The notes below the pieces were generated by a model. It worked only from the letters and a program-made list of their open reading frames with translations, searched no databases and was not told where the DNA came from. This document shows positions 25,075-33,528 of a stretch of 64,000 nucleotides of DNA, piece after piece. The translations under genes were made by a program, and so were the position numbers. Position 1 is the first letter of the stretch. Each line of letters begins with the position of its first letter. This DNA comes from Pseudomonadota bacterium (GTDB lineage Bacteria; Desulfobacterota; Desulfovibrionia; Desulfovibrionales; Desulfovibrionaceae). The stretch spans positions 15,648-79,647 of the forward strand of contig JAEWPX010000159.1 of assembly GCA_023399375.1 (NCBI GenBank), in the 5' to 3' direction.

Positions 25075-25782
25075 ATGGGGCACACGCGGGAAAGCGGAGC
25101 GACGGGGCAGGGGAAGGGGGCTTTGCCAGGGAAAATCGGGGCGGCCTTCGACGCGCTGCTGCCGCGCCTGGCCGCGGCCACGGACTACTGGCTGTTGGCG
25201 GACGCTTTTTCTTCCATAGACGGCTTTCTTGATCCCATCGAAGGCTATGTCTTGCTGCTGCTCGCCCAGTTCGGCCCGGGCGTGGGCGGTATCGTGGAGA
25301 TCGGCAGCTACACCGGCAAATCGACCTGCTACCTCGCCCGGGGCTCCAAACGGGCGCGGCGCGAGAAAGTGACGGCTGTCGATCACTTTTTGGGCTCCCC
25401 GGAACACCAGCGCGGTGGCGCGAACGAATCCGCCTACGTCGTGCGCGGCGACCTCTTTGCCGTATTCACGGAAAATCTTGCGAAAGCCGAGGTGGACGAC
25501 TGGGTCCGGCCGTTGCGCATGGGCTCCGCCGAGGCGGCTGCACAGTGGAGCCATCCCATACGCCTGCTCTTCATCGACGGGGACCACTCCTACGAAGCGT
25601 CGCGCGAAGATTTCGAAGCCTGGGGGAAATGGCTCATTCCCGAAGGCTTGGCCGTATTTCACGATATCGGCATTTTCCCGGGCGTGACGCGCTATTACGA
25701 GGAACTGCTGCGCGACGGTGCCTGCACGGAAGCGCTCTCGGTGGGAACGCTGCGGGTGGTGGCGCACGCCGGCGCAAAGTGA
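25075..25782 (+). CDS. Class I SAM-dependent methyltransferase
   Basis: A 235-residue methyltransferase of the Methyltransf_24 type (related to O-methyltransferases and cephalosporin hydroxylase-like folds). The SAM-binding motif I is GGIVEIGSYTGKSTCYLA; motif II is around KVTAVDHFLGSP; a late acidic motif LLFIDGDHSYEASREDFEAW is characteristic and would bind a divalent metal. The N-terminal 20 residues are low-complexity Gly/Ala and a later start is possible. Substrate not evident; it may modify the product of the preceding acyl/amine locus or belong to a glycan pathway. Confidence 0.8.
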   Translation: MGHTRESGATGQGKGALPGKIGAAFDALLPRLAAATDYWLLADAFSSIDGFLDPIEGYVLLLLAQFGPGVGGIVEIGSYTGKSTCYLARGSKRARREKVTAVDHFLGSPEHQRGGANESAYVVRGDLFAVFTENLAKAEVDDWVRPLRMGSAEAAAQWSHPIRLLFIDGDHSYEASREDFEAWGKWLIPEGLAVFHDIGIFPGVTRYYEELLRDGACTEALSVGTLRVVAHAGAK

Positions 25783-25835
25783 ACCGCTCGTCGCGATCCC
25801 TGTCTGTTTGCACCAATGGAAAAGGAAGGTTGCCG

Positions 25836-26261
25836 ATGCCGGCGAGCGCCAGAAATGCTTTTTTCGGTCAGGTGACGCATGTACGCAGGGGGACGCTGCT
25901 GACGGAAGTCGCCTTGCGCGCCCAGGGCGGGCTGTCCTTGGCATCCGTCATCACCACGGAGAGCTTCGAGTCTTTGCTGCTCTCCGAAGGGGCCGCCGTG
26001 ACCGCCTTGATCAAGCCGCCGGAGGTGTTGGTGGGCAGGGAAAACGGCGGCCTGCACACCAGCGCCCGCAACAACTTCAAGGGACGTGTGACTTCGCTGC
26101 GCAGCGACGGCGTGGCCGTGGAAATCATGGGGGAATTGGACGGCGGCACACCGATGTGCGCGCTCATTACCGCAAAGTCCCTGGCGAGCCTGGACATCAG
26201 AAAAAACGACGAGGTCAACTTTTTCTTCAAAGCCTTCAATCTCATCCTGAGCGCGTCCTAG
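25836..26261 (+). CDS. TOBE-domain molybdate/tungstate-binding protein (Mop-like)
   Basis: A 141-residue protein made of two tandem TOBE/Mop domains: FFGQVTHVRRGTLLTEVALR to about residue 70, then NNFKGRVTSLRSDGVAVEIM to the end, each closing with the AVTALIKPPEVL or DEVNFFFKAFNLIL strand. Such soluble di-Mop proteins store or buffer molybdate. The frame is open further upstream, but AAGGAAGG before ATG 25836 and the domain start support this choice. There is no molybdate transporter next to it; it is placed between the methyltransferase and dhaK. Confidence 0.85.
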   Translation: MPASARNAFFGQVTHVRRGTLLTEVALRAQGGLSLASVITTESFESLLLSEGAAVTALIKPPEVLVGRENGGLHTSARNNFKGRVTSLRSDGVAVEIMGELDGGTPMCALITAKSLASLDIRKNDEVNFFFKAFNLILSAS

Positions 26262-26316
26262 AGCGTCGCTCCGGCCAGGCAGGCAACACCAACCCGCAAC
26301 ACGAGGTGCCCTTGCG

Positions 26317-27375
26317 ATGAAGAAATTGATCAATGCCGTGGAGAATGTGGTCAAGGAACAGCTGGAAGGCATGGCCCTCGCGCACCCCGAGCTGATGGTC
26401 GCCTTCGAGCCCAACTTCATCTGCCGGGCCGATGCGCCGGTTGCGGGCAAGGTGGCGCTCATTTCCGGCGGCGGTTCGGGGCACGAGCCCATGCACGGCG
26501 GCTTCGTCGGCAAGGGCATGCTCGACGGAGCTTGCCCGGGCGAAGTGTTCACCTCGCCCACTCCGGATCAGATGTACGCCTGCGCCAAGGCCGTTGACGG
26601 CGGCGCGGGCGTGCTCTTCATCGTCAAGAACTACACAGGCGACGTGATGAATTTCGAGGCGGCCGCGGAACTCGTCGCTGCGGACGGCATCAAGGTGCAA
26701 AACATCCTCATCGACGACGACGTGGCCGTCAAAGACAGCCTGTACACGGCCGGCCGGCGCGGCGTGGGCACGACGGTGCTGGCCGAAAAGATCGTCGGCG
26801 CGGCTGCCGAGGCCGGCTACGACCTCGACGCCTGCGCCGCCCTGTGCCGCAAAGTGAATCAGTACGGCCGCTCCTTCGGCGTGGCCCTGACCTCCTGCAC
26901 CGTGCCGGCCGCGGGCAAGCCCACGTTCGAGCTGGGCGAGGGCGAGGTGGAAATGGGCATCGGCATCCACGGCGAACCCGGCACCCACCGCATGCCGATA
27001 CAGCCCGTGGACGCACTCACCGCCTACGTCGCCGGGCAGATCATCGACGACCCCGCCTACACCCGCACCGTGCGCGAATGGGACGGCAGCGGCTGGGCGG
27101 ATATCACGCTCACCGATGCGCCGTTCGCCAACGGCGACAACGTCATCGCGTTCGTCAACAGCATGGGCGGCACGCCGCTCTCCGAACTATACGCGGTCTA
27201 CAGAAATCTCGACGCCGTCTGCAAGGAAAAGGGGTTGACCATCGTGCGCAACCTGATCGGGCCGTACATCACGTCCCTGGAGATGCAGGGCTTCTCCATT
27301 ACGCTGCTCAAGGCCGACGACGAGATACTCAAATACTGGGACGCGCCCGTCAAGACGCCGGGTTTGGTGCGGTAG
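26317..27375 (+). CDS. dhaK: PTS-dependent dihydroxyacetone kinase, substrate-binding subunit
   Basis: A 352-residue DhaK. It binds dihydroxyacetone through a covalent hemiaminal with the His in MGIGIHGEPGTHRM and through the GGGSGHEPMH loop near the N terminus. Phosphate comes from DhaL-ADP, recharged by DhaM from the PTS. The N-terminal MKKLINAVENVV and C-terminal LLKADDEILKYWDAP segments are typical. It is followed by dhaL and a large dhaM, so this is the PTS-type, not the ATP-type, enzyme. A dispersed GC-rich palindrome sits between dhaK and dhaL. Confidence 0.96.
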   Translation: MKKLINAVENVVKEQLEGMALAHPELMVAFEPNFICRADAPVAGKVALISGGGSGHEPMHGGFVGKGMLDGACPGEVFTSPTPDQMYACAKAVDGGAGVLFIVKNYTGDVMNFEAAAELVAADGIKVQNILIDDDVAVKDSLYTAGRRGVGTTVLAEKIVGAAAEAGYDLDACAALCRKVNQYGRSFGVALTSCTVPAAGKPTFELGEGEVEMGIGIHGEPGTHRMPIQPVDALTAYVAGQIIDDPAYTRTVREWDGSGWADITLTDAPFANGDNVIAFVNSMGGTPLSELYAVYRNLDAVCKEKGLTIVRNLIGPYITSLEMQGFSITLLKADDEILKYWDAPVKTPGLVR

Positions 27376-27391
27376 AACGGAAGAGGGAGAA

Positions 27392-27455
27392 GAAGAAGAT
27401 GCCTCCGGCGGCCATGAGGGGCTGCGGCCCCTCCTGGACCTCCCGAAAGGGGGGC
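27392..27455 (+). repeat. Dispersed palindromic intergenic element, copy 1
   Basis: Starting GAAGAAGATGCCTCCGGCGG after the dhaK stop, this element has GAGGGGC...GCCCCTC arms and ends in CTCCCGAAAGGGGGGC. It closely matches 49566-49633 on the opposite strand, with only a few changes. In both places it begins just after the stop codon of the upstream gene and points the same way relative to it. It resembles REP-like hairpins that I recall as common in Desulfovibrio genomes. Confidence 0.7.
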
Positions 27456-27505
27456 CGGCCATCGCCAATTGCAAGTTTTGAAACCCGCTCAAGCAGAGGA
27501 TGCAT

Positions 27506-28138
27506 ATGCCCCTTAGCAAAGCCCAGCTGCTTGCCTGGCTCGGCAAACTGGACGCCGTTTACGCCGCGAAAAAGGACTACCTGACCGACCTCGACGCCGC
27601 CATCGGCGACGCCGACCACGGCATCAACATGCACCGGGGTTTCGGCAAGGTCATGGAGAAATTGCCGCCTGTGGCGGACAAGGACATCGGGACCATCCTC
27701 AAGACCGTGGGCATGACGCTCATGTCGAGCGTCGGCGGCGCGAGCGGCCCGCTCTACGGGACGTTCTGGATGAAGCCGGGCATGCTCCTTTCGGGCAAGG
27801 AGGAACTCGACGCTACGGATTTCGTGTGCTTCGTCGAGGCCGGCGTAGACGGCATCCTCCAGCGCGGCCGGCCCGAGCGCGGCGACAAGACCATGTACGA
27901 CGTCTGGGCCCCGGTGCTCGAGGTGGTGAGGGCGCGCGCCGCCGCCGGCGACGACGTGACGGCCATCGTGGACGCAGCCCTGCCCGTCGGGGAAAAGGCA
28001 CTGGCCGACACCATCCCGCTCCAGGCCCGAAAGGGCCGTGCCAGCTACCTGGGCGAACGCTCCGTCGGGCACCAGGACCCCGGGGCGACGTCGTCGTATT
28101 ATATGCTCGAAACATTGCGGGACGTGCTGCACGCATAA
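27506..28138 (+). CDS. dhaL: PTS-dependent dihydroxyacetone kinase, ADP-binding subunit
   Basis: A 210-residue DhaL carrying tightly bound ADP that is phosphorylated by DhaM and passes the phosphate to dihydroxyacetone on DhaK. Magnesium-binding Asp residues lie in TDLDAAIGDADHGINM; GGASGPLYGTFW and ARKGRASYLGERSVGHQDPGA are the other nucleotide-binding stretches. Two in-frame ATGs at 27500 and 27506 are possible; AGAGG at 27495-27499 has proper spacing only to 27506. Confidence 0.95.
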   Translation: MPLSKAQLLAWLGKLDAVYAAKKDYLTDLDAAIGDADHGINMHRGFGKVMEKLPPVADKDIGTILKTVGMTLMSSVGGASGPLYGTFWMKPGMLLSGKEELDATDFVCFVEAGVDGILQRGRPERGDKTMYDVWAPVLEVVRARAAAGDDVTAIVDAALPVGEKALADTIPLQARKGRASYLGERSVGHQDPGATSSYYMLETLRDVLHA

Positions 28139-28204
28139 ACGGGCCGCGTGCCCCTGCCGGATTCGCCCGTTCCGACGCTTTCGGGGCGGGTGCGGGAGTT
28201 CTTC

Positions 28205-30718
28205 GTGATCGGAATCGTCATTGTTTCCCACAGCCGCAAGCTGGCCGAAGGCGTGCTCGAACTCGCCGCGCAGATGACGCGCGGCGTCGTGCCCATGGAA
28301 GCCGTCGGCGGCATCGACGACGCGGAAAACCCCATCGGCACGGACCCGATGCAGGTCCTTGCGGCCATCGAATCCGTAGCCGCCCGGGCCGACGCCGGGG
28401 TGCTGGTCGTCATGGACCTCGGCAGCGCGCTCATGAGCGCGGAAACGGCCCTCGATTTCCTGGCCGACGACGTCAAGGCACAGGTGCGGCTCTGCGCCGC
28501 GCCCCTGGTGGAAGGCACGGTCGCGGCCGCGGTGCAGGCCGCGGCCGGGGCCGGCCTGGCCCAGGCGAGCGCCGAGGCGGCCACGGCCATCGAAGTGAAA
28601 ATCCGCCAGCTTGCGCCCGTCACCGGCGACGAAGCGGCTTCGTCCGCGCCGAAGCCGCAGGACGCCGCGCCGCAGGACAGCCTGCGCCTGGAAGTCGTCG
28701 TCGCCAACAAGCTGGGCCTGCACGCCCGCCCGGCCGCCAACCTCGTGGCCGCCGCCGGGAGTTTCCGTTCCGACATCCGGCTCGCCAAGGGCGCGGCCTC
28801 CGCTTCCGCCAAGAGCATCAACCAGGTGGCCCTGCTTTCCGTCAGGCACGGTGACACGGTCGTTTTTACGGTTTCCGGGCCGGATGCGGCAGAGGCCGCC
28901 GCCGCGCTCCGCGCGCTCGCCGCGGACCGTTTCGGCGAGCGCGACGAGGATGTCGCCCTCGCGCCGGCAGCGGACGCTCCCGCATCCGGCGAACCGGCAG
29001 GCGCAGACGTCTTTTCCGGGACGCCGGCTTCCGCCGGCTACGCCGTGGGGCCGGCCTGGGTGCTCCGGACGAAGCTGCCCGAGATTACGCGCCGCGGCAG
29101 CGACGACACCGAAGCGCAGATCCGCGAGCTGGACCTGGCCATTGCCGCGGCGCGCGCGGAAATCGAGTCCATCAAGCGGGAGACGGAACGGATTTCCGGC
29201 AAGGCCAGCGCCGCTATTTTCGGGGTGCATGACCTCATTCTCGCGGACGCGGCCCTGCGCGAGGCGGCCGTGGCGTGCATCAGTGGGGAGAAGGTCAAGG
29301 CCGTCTACGCCTGGTCGCAGGCCGTCGAGGAGACGGCAGCGGCATACGGCGCGCTCGACGATGCCTACATGCGGGCCAGGGCCGCCGATGTCCGGGACTG
29401 CGGCGGCCGGGTGCTGCGCATCCTGCTCGGGACCGCCGCCCCGGCCCTGCGCCTGGAGCGGGAAGCCATCGTCGTGGCCCACGACCTTGCGCCCTCGGAG
29501 GTGGCCGGGCTCGACGCGAAGCTCACGCTCGGCATCGTGACCGAAGCCGGTGGCGCGACCTCCCACGCCGCCATCCTCGCCCGCGCCCTGGGCATTCCGG
29601 CGGTCATCGGCGCGCCCGGCTGCCTGGGGCGCGTCGCGGACGGACAGGTCATCGCGCTGGACGGATTTACGGGCACGGTCTGGGCTGCGCCGCAGCCGTC
29701 CGTGCGCCAGGACATCGCCGCCAGACGCGCATCGTGGCTCGAGGCGCGCCGTGAAGCGAGCGCCAGGGGCGCTGCGCCGGCCGTCACCCGCGACGGCGTG
29801 ACCGTGCCGGTATTCTGCAACATCGGCAGCCCTGCCGAGGCGGCCGCGGCTCTGGCCGCCGGGGCCGAGGGGGTGGGGCTTTTCCGCACCGAGTTCCTCT
29901 TTCAGGAGCGAGACGCGGCCCCGGGCGAGGAGGAGCAATACGCGGCCTACGTCGCGGCCGCGAACGCCATGCAGGGCAGGCCCGTGGTCATCCGCACGCT
30001 GGATGTCGGCGGCGACAAGCCGATCCGCTATCTGGAGACGCAAAAGGAAGACAACCCGTTTCTCGGGGAGCGCGGCGTGCGGTTCTGCCTGGCACGGCCC
30101 GGGCTTTTCCGCACCCAGTTGCGCGCGCTCTTGCGGGCGGCGGTCGTTGCGGACATCCGCATCATGTACCCCATGGTATCGGATGTGGCGGAACTCGTCG
30201 GCGTGCTCGAGTTGCAGAGGCAGGAGCGCGACGCACTCGCCGCCGCAGGGCTTGCCGTGCCCGGCGCGGTCAAGACCGGCATTATGATCGAGGTGCCCGC
30301 CGCCGTGGCCGTGGCCGACAGGCTGGCCCCGCTGTGCGATTTTTTCAGCATCGGCACCAATGACCTGACGCAGTACGTCATGGCCGCGGACCGGGGTAAC
30401 GCCGCGGTCGCCCCGCTGTGCGACAGCCTCAATCCGGCGGTCTTGCGCATGATCGCCATGACCTGCCGGGCGGGCGAGGCGGCCGGTATCCCGGTCGCCA
30501 TGTGCGGCGAACTGGCTGGAGAGGCGCTCGCCGCGCCGTTGCTCCTGGGGCTTGGGCTCAAGGAACTGAGCATGGCCGGGACGGCCGTGGCGGGGGTCAA
30601 GGACGCGATCCGCGCGACGGATGGGGAAGCTTGCCATGCCCTTGCCGACAAGGCCCTTGCCGCCGACAGCGCCGCAGCGGTGCGGGAGTTGTTGCGCGCG
30701 GACAATCCCGCTGCATAA
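28205..30718 (+). CDS. dhaM: DhaM fused to HPr and PTS enzyme I
   Basis: An 837-residue multidomain phosphotransferase. Residues 1-130 are the EIIA-Man-like DhaM domain with phospho-His H9 (IVIVSHSRKLAEG); 161-245 are HPr with H173 (NKLGLHARPAANL); about 265-837 are enzyme I with phospho-His H454 (GGATSHAAILARALG) and the PEP-binding C-terminal barrel (GTNDLTQYVMAADRG). The chain can therefore pass phosphate from PEP all the way to DhaL. Start GTG 28205 is chosen because GGGAG lies 6 bases upstream and the DhaM fold begins there; the longer frame from 28148 adds 19 unconserved residues. E. coli DhaM has a truncated EI part; here EI appears full length, so it may also serve the mannose-type PTS at 56.2-57.9 kb. 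Confidence 0.94.
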   Translation: MIGIVIVSHSRKLAEGVLELAAQMTRGVVPMEAVGGIDDAENPIGTDPMQVLAAIESVAARADAGVLVVMDLGSALMSAETALDFLADDVKAQVRLCAAPLVEGTVAAAVQAAAGAGLAQASAEAATAIEVKIRQLAPVTGDEAASSAPKPQDAAPQDSLRLEVVVANKLGLHARPAANLVAAAGSFRSDIRLAKGAASASAKSINQVALLSVRHGDTVVFTVSGPDAAEAAAALRALAADRFGERDEDVALAPAADAPASGEPAGADVFSGTPASAGYAVGPAWVLRTKLPEITRRGSDDTEAQIRELDLAIAAARAEIESIKRETERISGKASAAIFGVHDLILADAALREAAVACISGEKVKAVYAWSQAVEETAAAYGALDDAYMRARAADVRDCGGRVLRILLGTAAPALRLEREAIVVAHDLAPSEVAGLDAKLTLGIVTEAGGATSHAAILARALGIPAVIGAPGCLGRVADGQVIALDGFTGTVWAAPQPSVRQDIAARRASWLEARREASARGAAPAVTRDGVTVPVFCNIGSPAEAAAALAAGAEGVGLFRTEFLFQERDAAPGEEEQYAAYVAAANAMQGRPVVIRTLDVGGDKPIRYLETQKEDNPFLGERGVRFCLARPGLFRTQLRALLRAAVVADIRIMYPMVSDVAELVGVLELQRQERDALAAAGLAVPGAVKTGIMIEVPAAVAVADRLAPLCDFFSIGTNDLTQYVMAADRGNAAVAPLCDSLNPAVLRMIAMTCRAGEAAGIPVAMCGELAGEALAAPLLLGLGLKELSMAGTAVAGVKDAIRATDGEACHALADKALAADSAAAVRELLRADNPAA

Positions 30719-30813
30719 TGCAGCGAAGCGGATGTGCGCCGCGACGGCGCGCGGCGCGTATTGGAAAGCCCCCTTCCTCCGGCTGCGGGCCGTGGGGAAG
30801 GGGGGGGACGCGG

Positions 30814-31320
30814 CTAGCCCTTGGGCTTGCTGTGTTTGATCGGGCCCATCTCGATCTTGAGGCCGTCCGCGCCGAGGTTGAGCGAGACGCCCTTGGTGGT
30901 GGCGCGCAGCTTCATGATGACTCCATTGGAATTTTCGAGCCACTGCACGCCCTTGCCCTCGACGGCCGCGTAGCCTGCGCGGGCCTGGAAAAAGACGCCG
31001 GGAAAGTCTTCGACGCGGTGCAGGCGGTAGACATCGCCCACGGCGATGACTTTTGAGACGCCGATGCCGCCGATGCCGAGGCCTCCGACCTTGAACGCGT
31101 ATTTCCGTCCCTTGAACGTCAGCGTTCCCTTGCCGCCGCTGGCGCTCAGAATGAATCCCCCTTGTCCGAATTCCATGTTGGCGTAGCCGGTAGGCCTGCC
31201 CGGATCTTCGGCACGGGCAAGGCCGGGCGACACGGCGCTTGCGCAGAGGAGTGCGGCCGCGAAGGCGAGGGATACGGCCCAGACGCGTGCAAGGGAGCGG
31301 ACGTGGCGATGTTGCGACAT
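30814..31320 (-). CDS. Secreted protein of unknown function
   Basis: A 168-residue protein with an N-terminal signal peptide (basic start, hydrophobic VSLAFAAALLCASAV, then cleavage near ARAED). The start ATG 31320 gives a proper signal; an upstream extension does not. The mature part is Gly- and Val-rich beta strand, with GKGTLTFKGRKYAFKVGGLG, GGIGVSKVIAVGDVYRL and an ending GLKIEMGPIKHSKPKG. It is somewhat like small alpha- and delta-proteobacterial envelope proteins, but I do not recognise the family with confidence. A GC hairpin at 30736-30757 lies between it and the convergent dhaM. Diverges from the siroheme/ferredoxin gene. Confidence 0.65.
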   Translation of the reverse strand: MSQHRHVRSLARVWAVSLAFAAALLCASAVSPGLARAEDPGRPTGYANMEFGQGGFILSASGGKGTLTFKGRKYAFKVGGLGIGGIGVSKVIAVGDVYRLHRVEDFPGVFFQARAGYAAVEGKGVQWLENSNGVIMKLRATTKGVSLNLGADGLKIEMGPIKHSKPKG

Positions 31321-31503
31321 GGCACAGCCTCGTGTGGTTATTGAGGTTGGAACGCGGGAAGCGGGCGACAGGGAAAAGATAGCGCAAGGGACGGTGCGTG
31401 CCAAGTCGCAGGAAAGGATTCTCGTCAGGACCGCATGCCGTTCGTGCGCCGGGCGCAGCCGAAATCAATTCATACAGGTTGTTGAAAATTCTTTTCGGAT
31501 GTT

Positions 31504-31519
31504 TTTGACCTAAGTCAAA
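31504..31519. promoter_or_regulatory. CRP/FNR-type palindrome TTTGAC-CTAA-GTCAAA
   Basis: A perfect dyad, TTTGAC (31504-31509) and GTCAAA (31514-31519), 60 bases before the plus-strand start. TTGAC-N4-GTCAA agrees with what I recall as the HcpR-type binding consensus of Desulfovibrio, a regulator of nitrite and NO response. The surrounding bases are AT-rich, as in a promoter. Confidence 0.6.
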
Positions 31520-31579
31520 TCAATCCCTGGCAAGAGATGATTAAAACCGCAACAACTCATTCCTCGCAAAGAAAGAGCT

Positions 31580-32212
31580 ATGTCAGGCGACACATACATA
31601 CTGGATGTCTGTCAGGGGGCAAAATCGACTGGCTGTCGCAATGCTTTGCCTCTTCCATCTCGTCTTGTTGCGGAACTCCAAGCGAGCCTGGGCTGCGCTC
31701 CCTGTCCCGAGGCGTATTCTGCTTTGGGCAGGCCGCTACTGCATCATGAACGGTTTCGCCTTGCCCTGAGCGCCTGCCCAAACGGGTGTTCGAGGCCACA
31801 TGTGGCAGATTTGGGGATCATCGCATGCAGCGAGATCGAAGTCTTGCGCCATTTGTGCTCTGGTTGCGGCGCATGCGTCGACAAGTGCCCCGATGGCGCT
31901 ATTGCATTGGCAGGCAATGTTGCTGTGGTCGATTTTCGGCGTTGTTTGGGATGCGGCAAATGTATTTCGGCGTGTAAGAACAAAGCTATTTCCCCATGCG
32001 GGCAGAGTTGTCGCATTGTCCTAGGCGGAAGATTGGGGCGTCATCCCCGGCTTGGACGCGAACTGCCTAAACGATTGGATTCGACTTCCGTGATCACCTT
32101 GGCCGGGAGCTGTCTGGACGTCTATCGGCAGCACATGCTTCCTGGGAGACGTTTTTCGGATATCCTCTTCCCGCAAAACCTGCCGGGCTTTCCCGCATGG
32201 GTCTTCTCATGA
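31580..32212 (+). CDS. Siroheme sulfite/nitrite reductase half domain fused to a 2[4Fe-4S] ferredoxin
   Basis: A 210-residue Cys-rich protein. The C11...C19 start and the A-C66-PNG-C70-SRPHVADLGI segment match the siroheme/[4Fe-4S] site of small sulfite reductases; a 2[4Fe-4S] ferredoxin is inserted with C93-x2-C96-x2-C99-x3-C103-P and C122-x2-C125-x2-C128-x3-C132; then IVLGGRLGRHPRLGREL resumes the reductase fold. The N-terminal ferredoxin-like half of a full small sulfite reductase is absent, so this may be a siroheme-binding electron-transfer partner rather than a whole reductase. Codon use is plainly less GC-rich than the neighbours, suggesting transfer. It overlaps the following membrane polyferredoxin gene by 16 bases and sits behind a TTGAC-N4-GTCAA palindrome, so a nitrite- or NO-linked role is plausible. 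Confidence 0.75.
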   Translation: MSGDTYILDVCQGAKSTGCRNALPLPSRLVAELQASLGCAPCPEAYSALGRPLLHHERFRLALSACPNGCSRPHVADLGIIACSEIEVLRHLCSGCGACVDKCPDGAIALAGNVAVVDFRRCLGCGKCISACKNKAISPCGQSCRIVLGGRLGRHPRLGRELPKRLDSTSVITLAGSCLDVYRQHMLPGRRFSDILFPQNLPGFPAWVFS

Positions 32213-33519
32213 ACACATTGGGTTTGTTTTCTCTTGTCTTGGGGCTTGTCGTCTATGCCGCGCATGCCTTGCGCCTTGGAGATATGGGCTTGTCTGTTGC
32301 GATGCTTTCTTTGATTGGGCTCATTATTTCCCGTCAACGCTACGCAGTATTTGTTCTCGGTCCTGCGTTGTTTCTGATTGCAGGCGCGTTTGCATTTGCT
32401 GCATATGACTTTGTCGCTTTTCGACGAGCCTTCGGATTGCCGTATCTGCGCTTGGCCATTATCATGTCGATGGTTGTCGCTTTGTGCTTGACTGGCGGCC
32501 TTTTTCCCTTTTCCAGGCGGGCGCTGCAATTTTTTCATCGTGACCAGGTGCGGTACCGCGCCCAGGCCGCAGCCTTCTGGTTGACGGTTGGTTTTCTCTT
32601 TATGGCCAGGTCCATGGCGAAAATCCCGGTATTGCTCATTGACCGCTTCGTTCCGGGTTGGGGACCGCTGGAAATCGTATTGCTTGGATTCTATGCGGCC
32701 TGGCTTGGCGGCAAGATGCTTGATGCACGGGATTCAGGAAAGATTCGTTCACGATACTGGGCTGCGTTTTGCTTGGTCTTTTTTGTCCAGCTCGGTTTGG
32801 GACTTTGCGGAGAGACAAAGTTTCTCATGACGGGTTCGTTGCATTTGCCCGTACCCGCTTTGATCGTCGCTGGGCCGATCTTTCGCGGTGGCGGCTATTT
32901 TATGCCTATCCTGTATATTTCAACAGTATTTCTGGTTGGAGCTGGCTGGTGCTCCCATTTGTGTTACATCGGCGCAGCCGACAACATCTGCGCTCGATAT
33001 GGACGCAGGACTCCTAAAAGACTTTCTCAGCTCTTACCCTATGTTCGAGTCGCGACGCTTTTTCTTTCGATCGCTCTCGCACTGGGGTTGCGTTTGTTGG
33101 GCGTGGAGCTCAATGTTGCGATTGCGCTGGCCGCAGTGTTTGGCCTTGTCGGCATTGGCGTTATGGTCACCCTCTCGCGCGCGACAGGAGTCATGGTCCA
33201 CTGCGTATCCTATTGTCCCATTGGCATCGTCGGCAACGTACTCGGCAAGCTGTCTCCCTGGCGGATCAAAATTGGACCGGGGTGCGATGGCTGCGGCCGT
33301 TGCTCCCGAGCCTGCCGGTATCTGGCGCTTTCTCCTGCGGATTTGGCCAAAGGGCAGGCGGGGCTTTCCTGCACGTTGTGCGGAGACTGTCTGCATGCAT
33401 GTCCGGGTGGACGTCTGGGCTACAGATTTCCGGGACTCTCTGCCGATGCCGCCCGCACAGCCTATTTTACGCTGATCGTTTCCCTGCATGCTGTTTTTTT
33501 TGGTGTGGCAAGAATCTAG
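32197..33519 (+). CDS. Membrane polyferredoxin, NapH/NosR-like
   Basis: A 440-residue integral membrane protein with about ten hydrophobic segments. It has two membrane-face C-x3-C motifs, WCSHLCYIG and HCVSYCPIG, the second being the C-x3-CP signature of NapH/NosR-type proteins. A C-terminal double [4Fe-4S] ferredoxin follows, C-x2-C-x2-C-x3-C in GCDGCGRCSRACRYLAL and again in SCTLCGDCLHACPGG. It would move electrons between the quinone pool and the siroheme/ferredoxin protein encoded just upstream, with which it overlaps. GC content is lower than in the flanking genes, shared with the upstream partner. Length is greater than NapH (about 280) because of an extra N-terminal membrane block of unknown function. 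Confidence 0.85.
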   Translation: MGLLMNTLGLFSLVLGLVVYAAHALRLGDMGLSVAMLSLIGLIISRQRYAVFVLGPALFLIAGAFAFAAYDFVAFRRAFGLPYLRLAIIMSMVVALCLTGGLFPFSRRALQFFHRDQVRYRAQAAAFWLTVGFLFMARSMAKIPVLLIDRFVPGWGPLEIVLLGFYAAWLGGKMLDARDSGKIRSRYWAAFCLVFFVQLGLGLCGETKFLMTGSLHLPVPALIVAGPIFRGGGYFMPILYISTVFLVGAGWCSHLCYIGAADNICARYGRRTPKRLSQLLPYVRVATLFLSIALALGLRLLGVELNVAIALAAVFGLVGIGVMVTLSRATGVMVHCVSYCPIGIVGNVLGKLSPWRIKIGPGCDGCGRCSRACRYLALSPADLAKGQAGLSCTLCGDCLHACPGGRLGYRFPGLSADAARTAYFTLIVSLHAVFFGVARI

Positions 33520-33528
33520 ATTTGCAGA

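Noticed and set aside
27350..31468. 1372-codon minus-strand open frame opposite dhaKLM
   Set aside because: Shadow of GC-rich coding DNA: the plus-strand dhaL and dhaM have complete domains and the antisense product is low-complexity with His/Arg/Gly bias and no motif.
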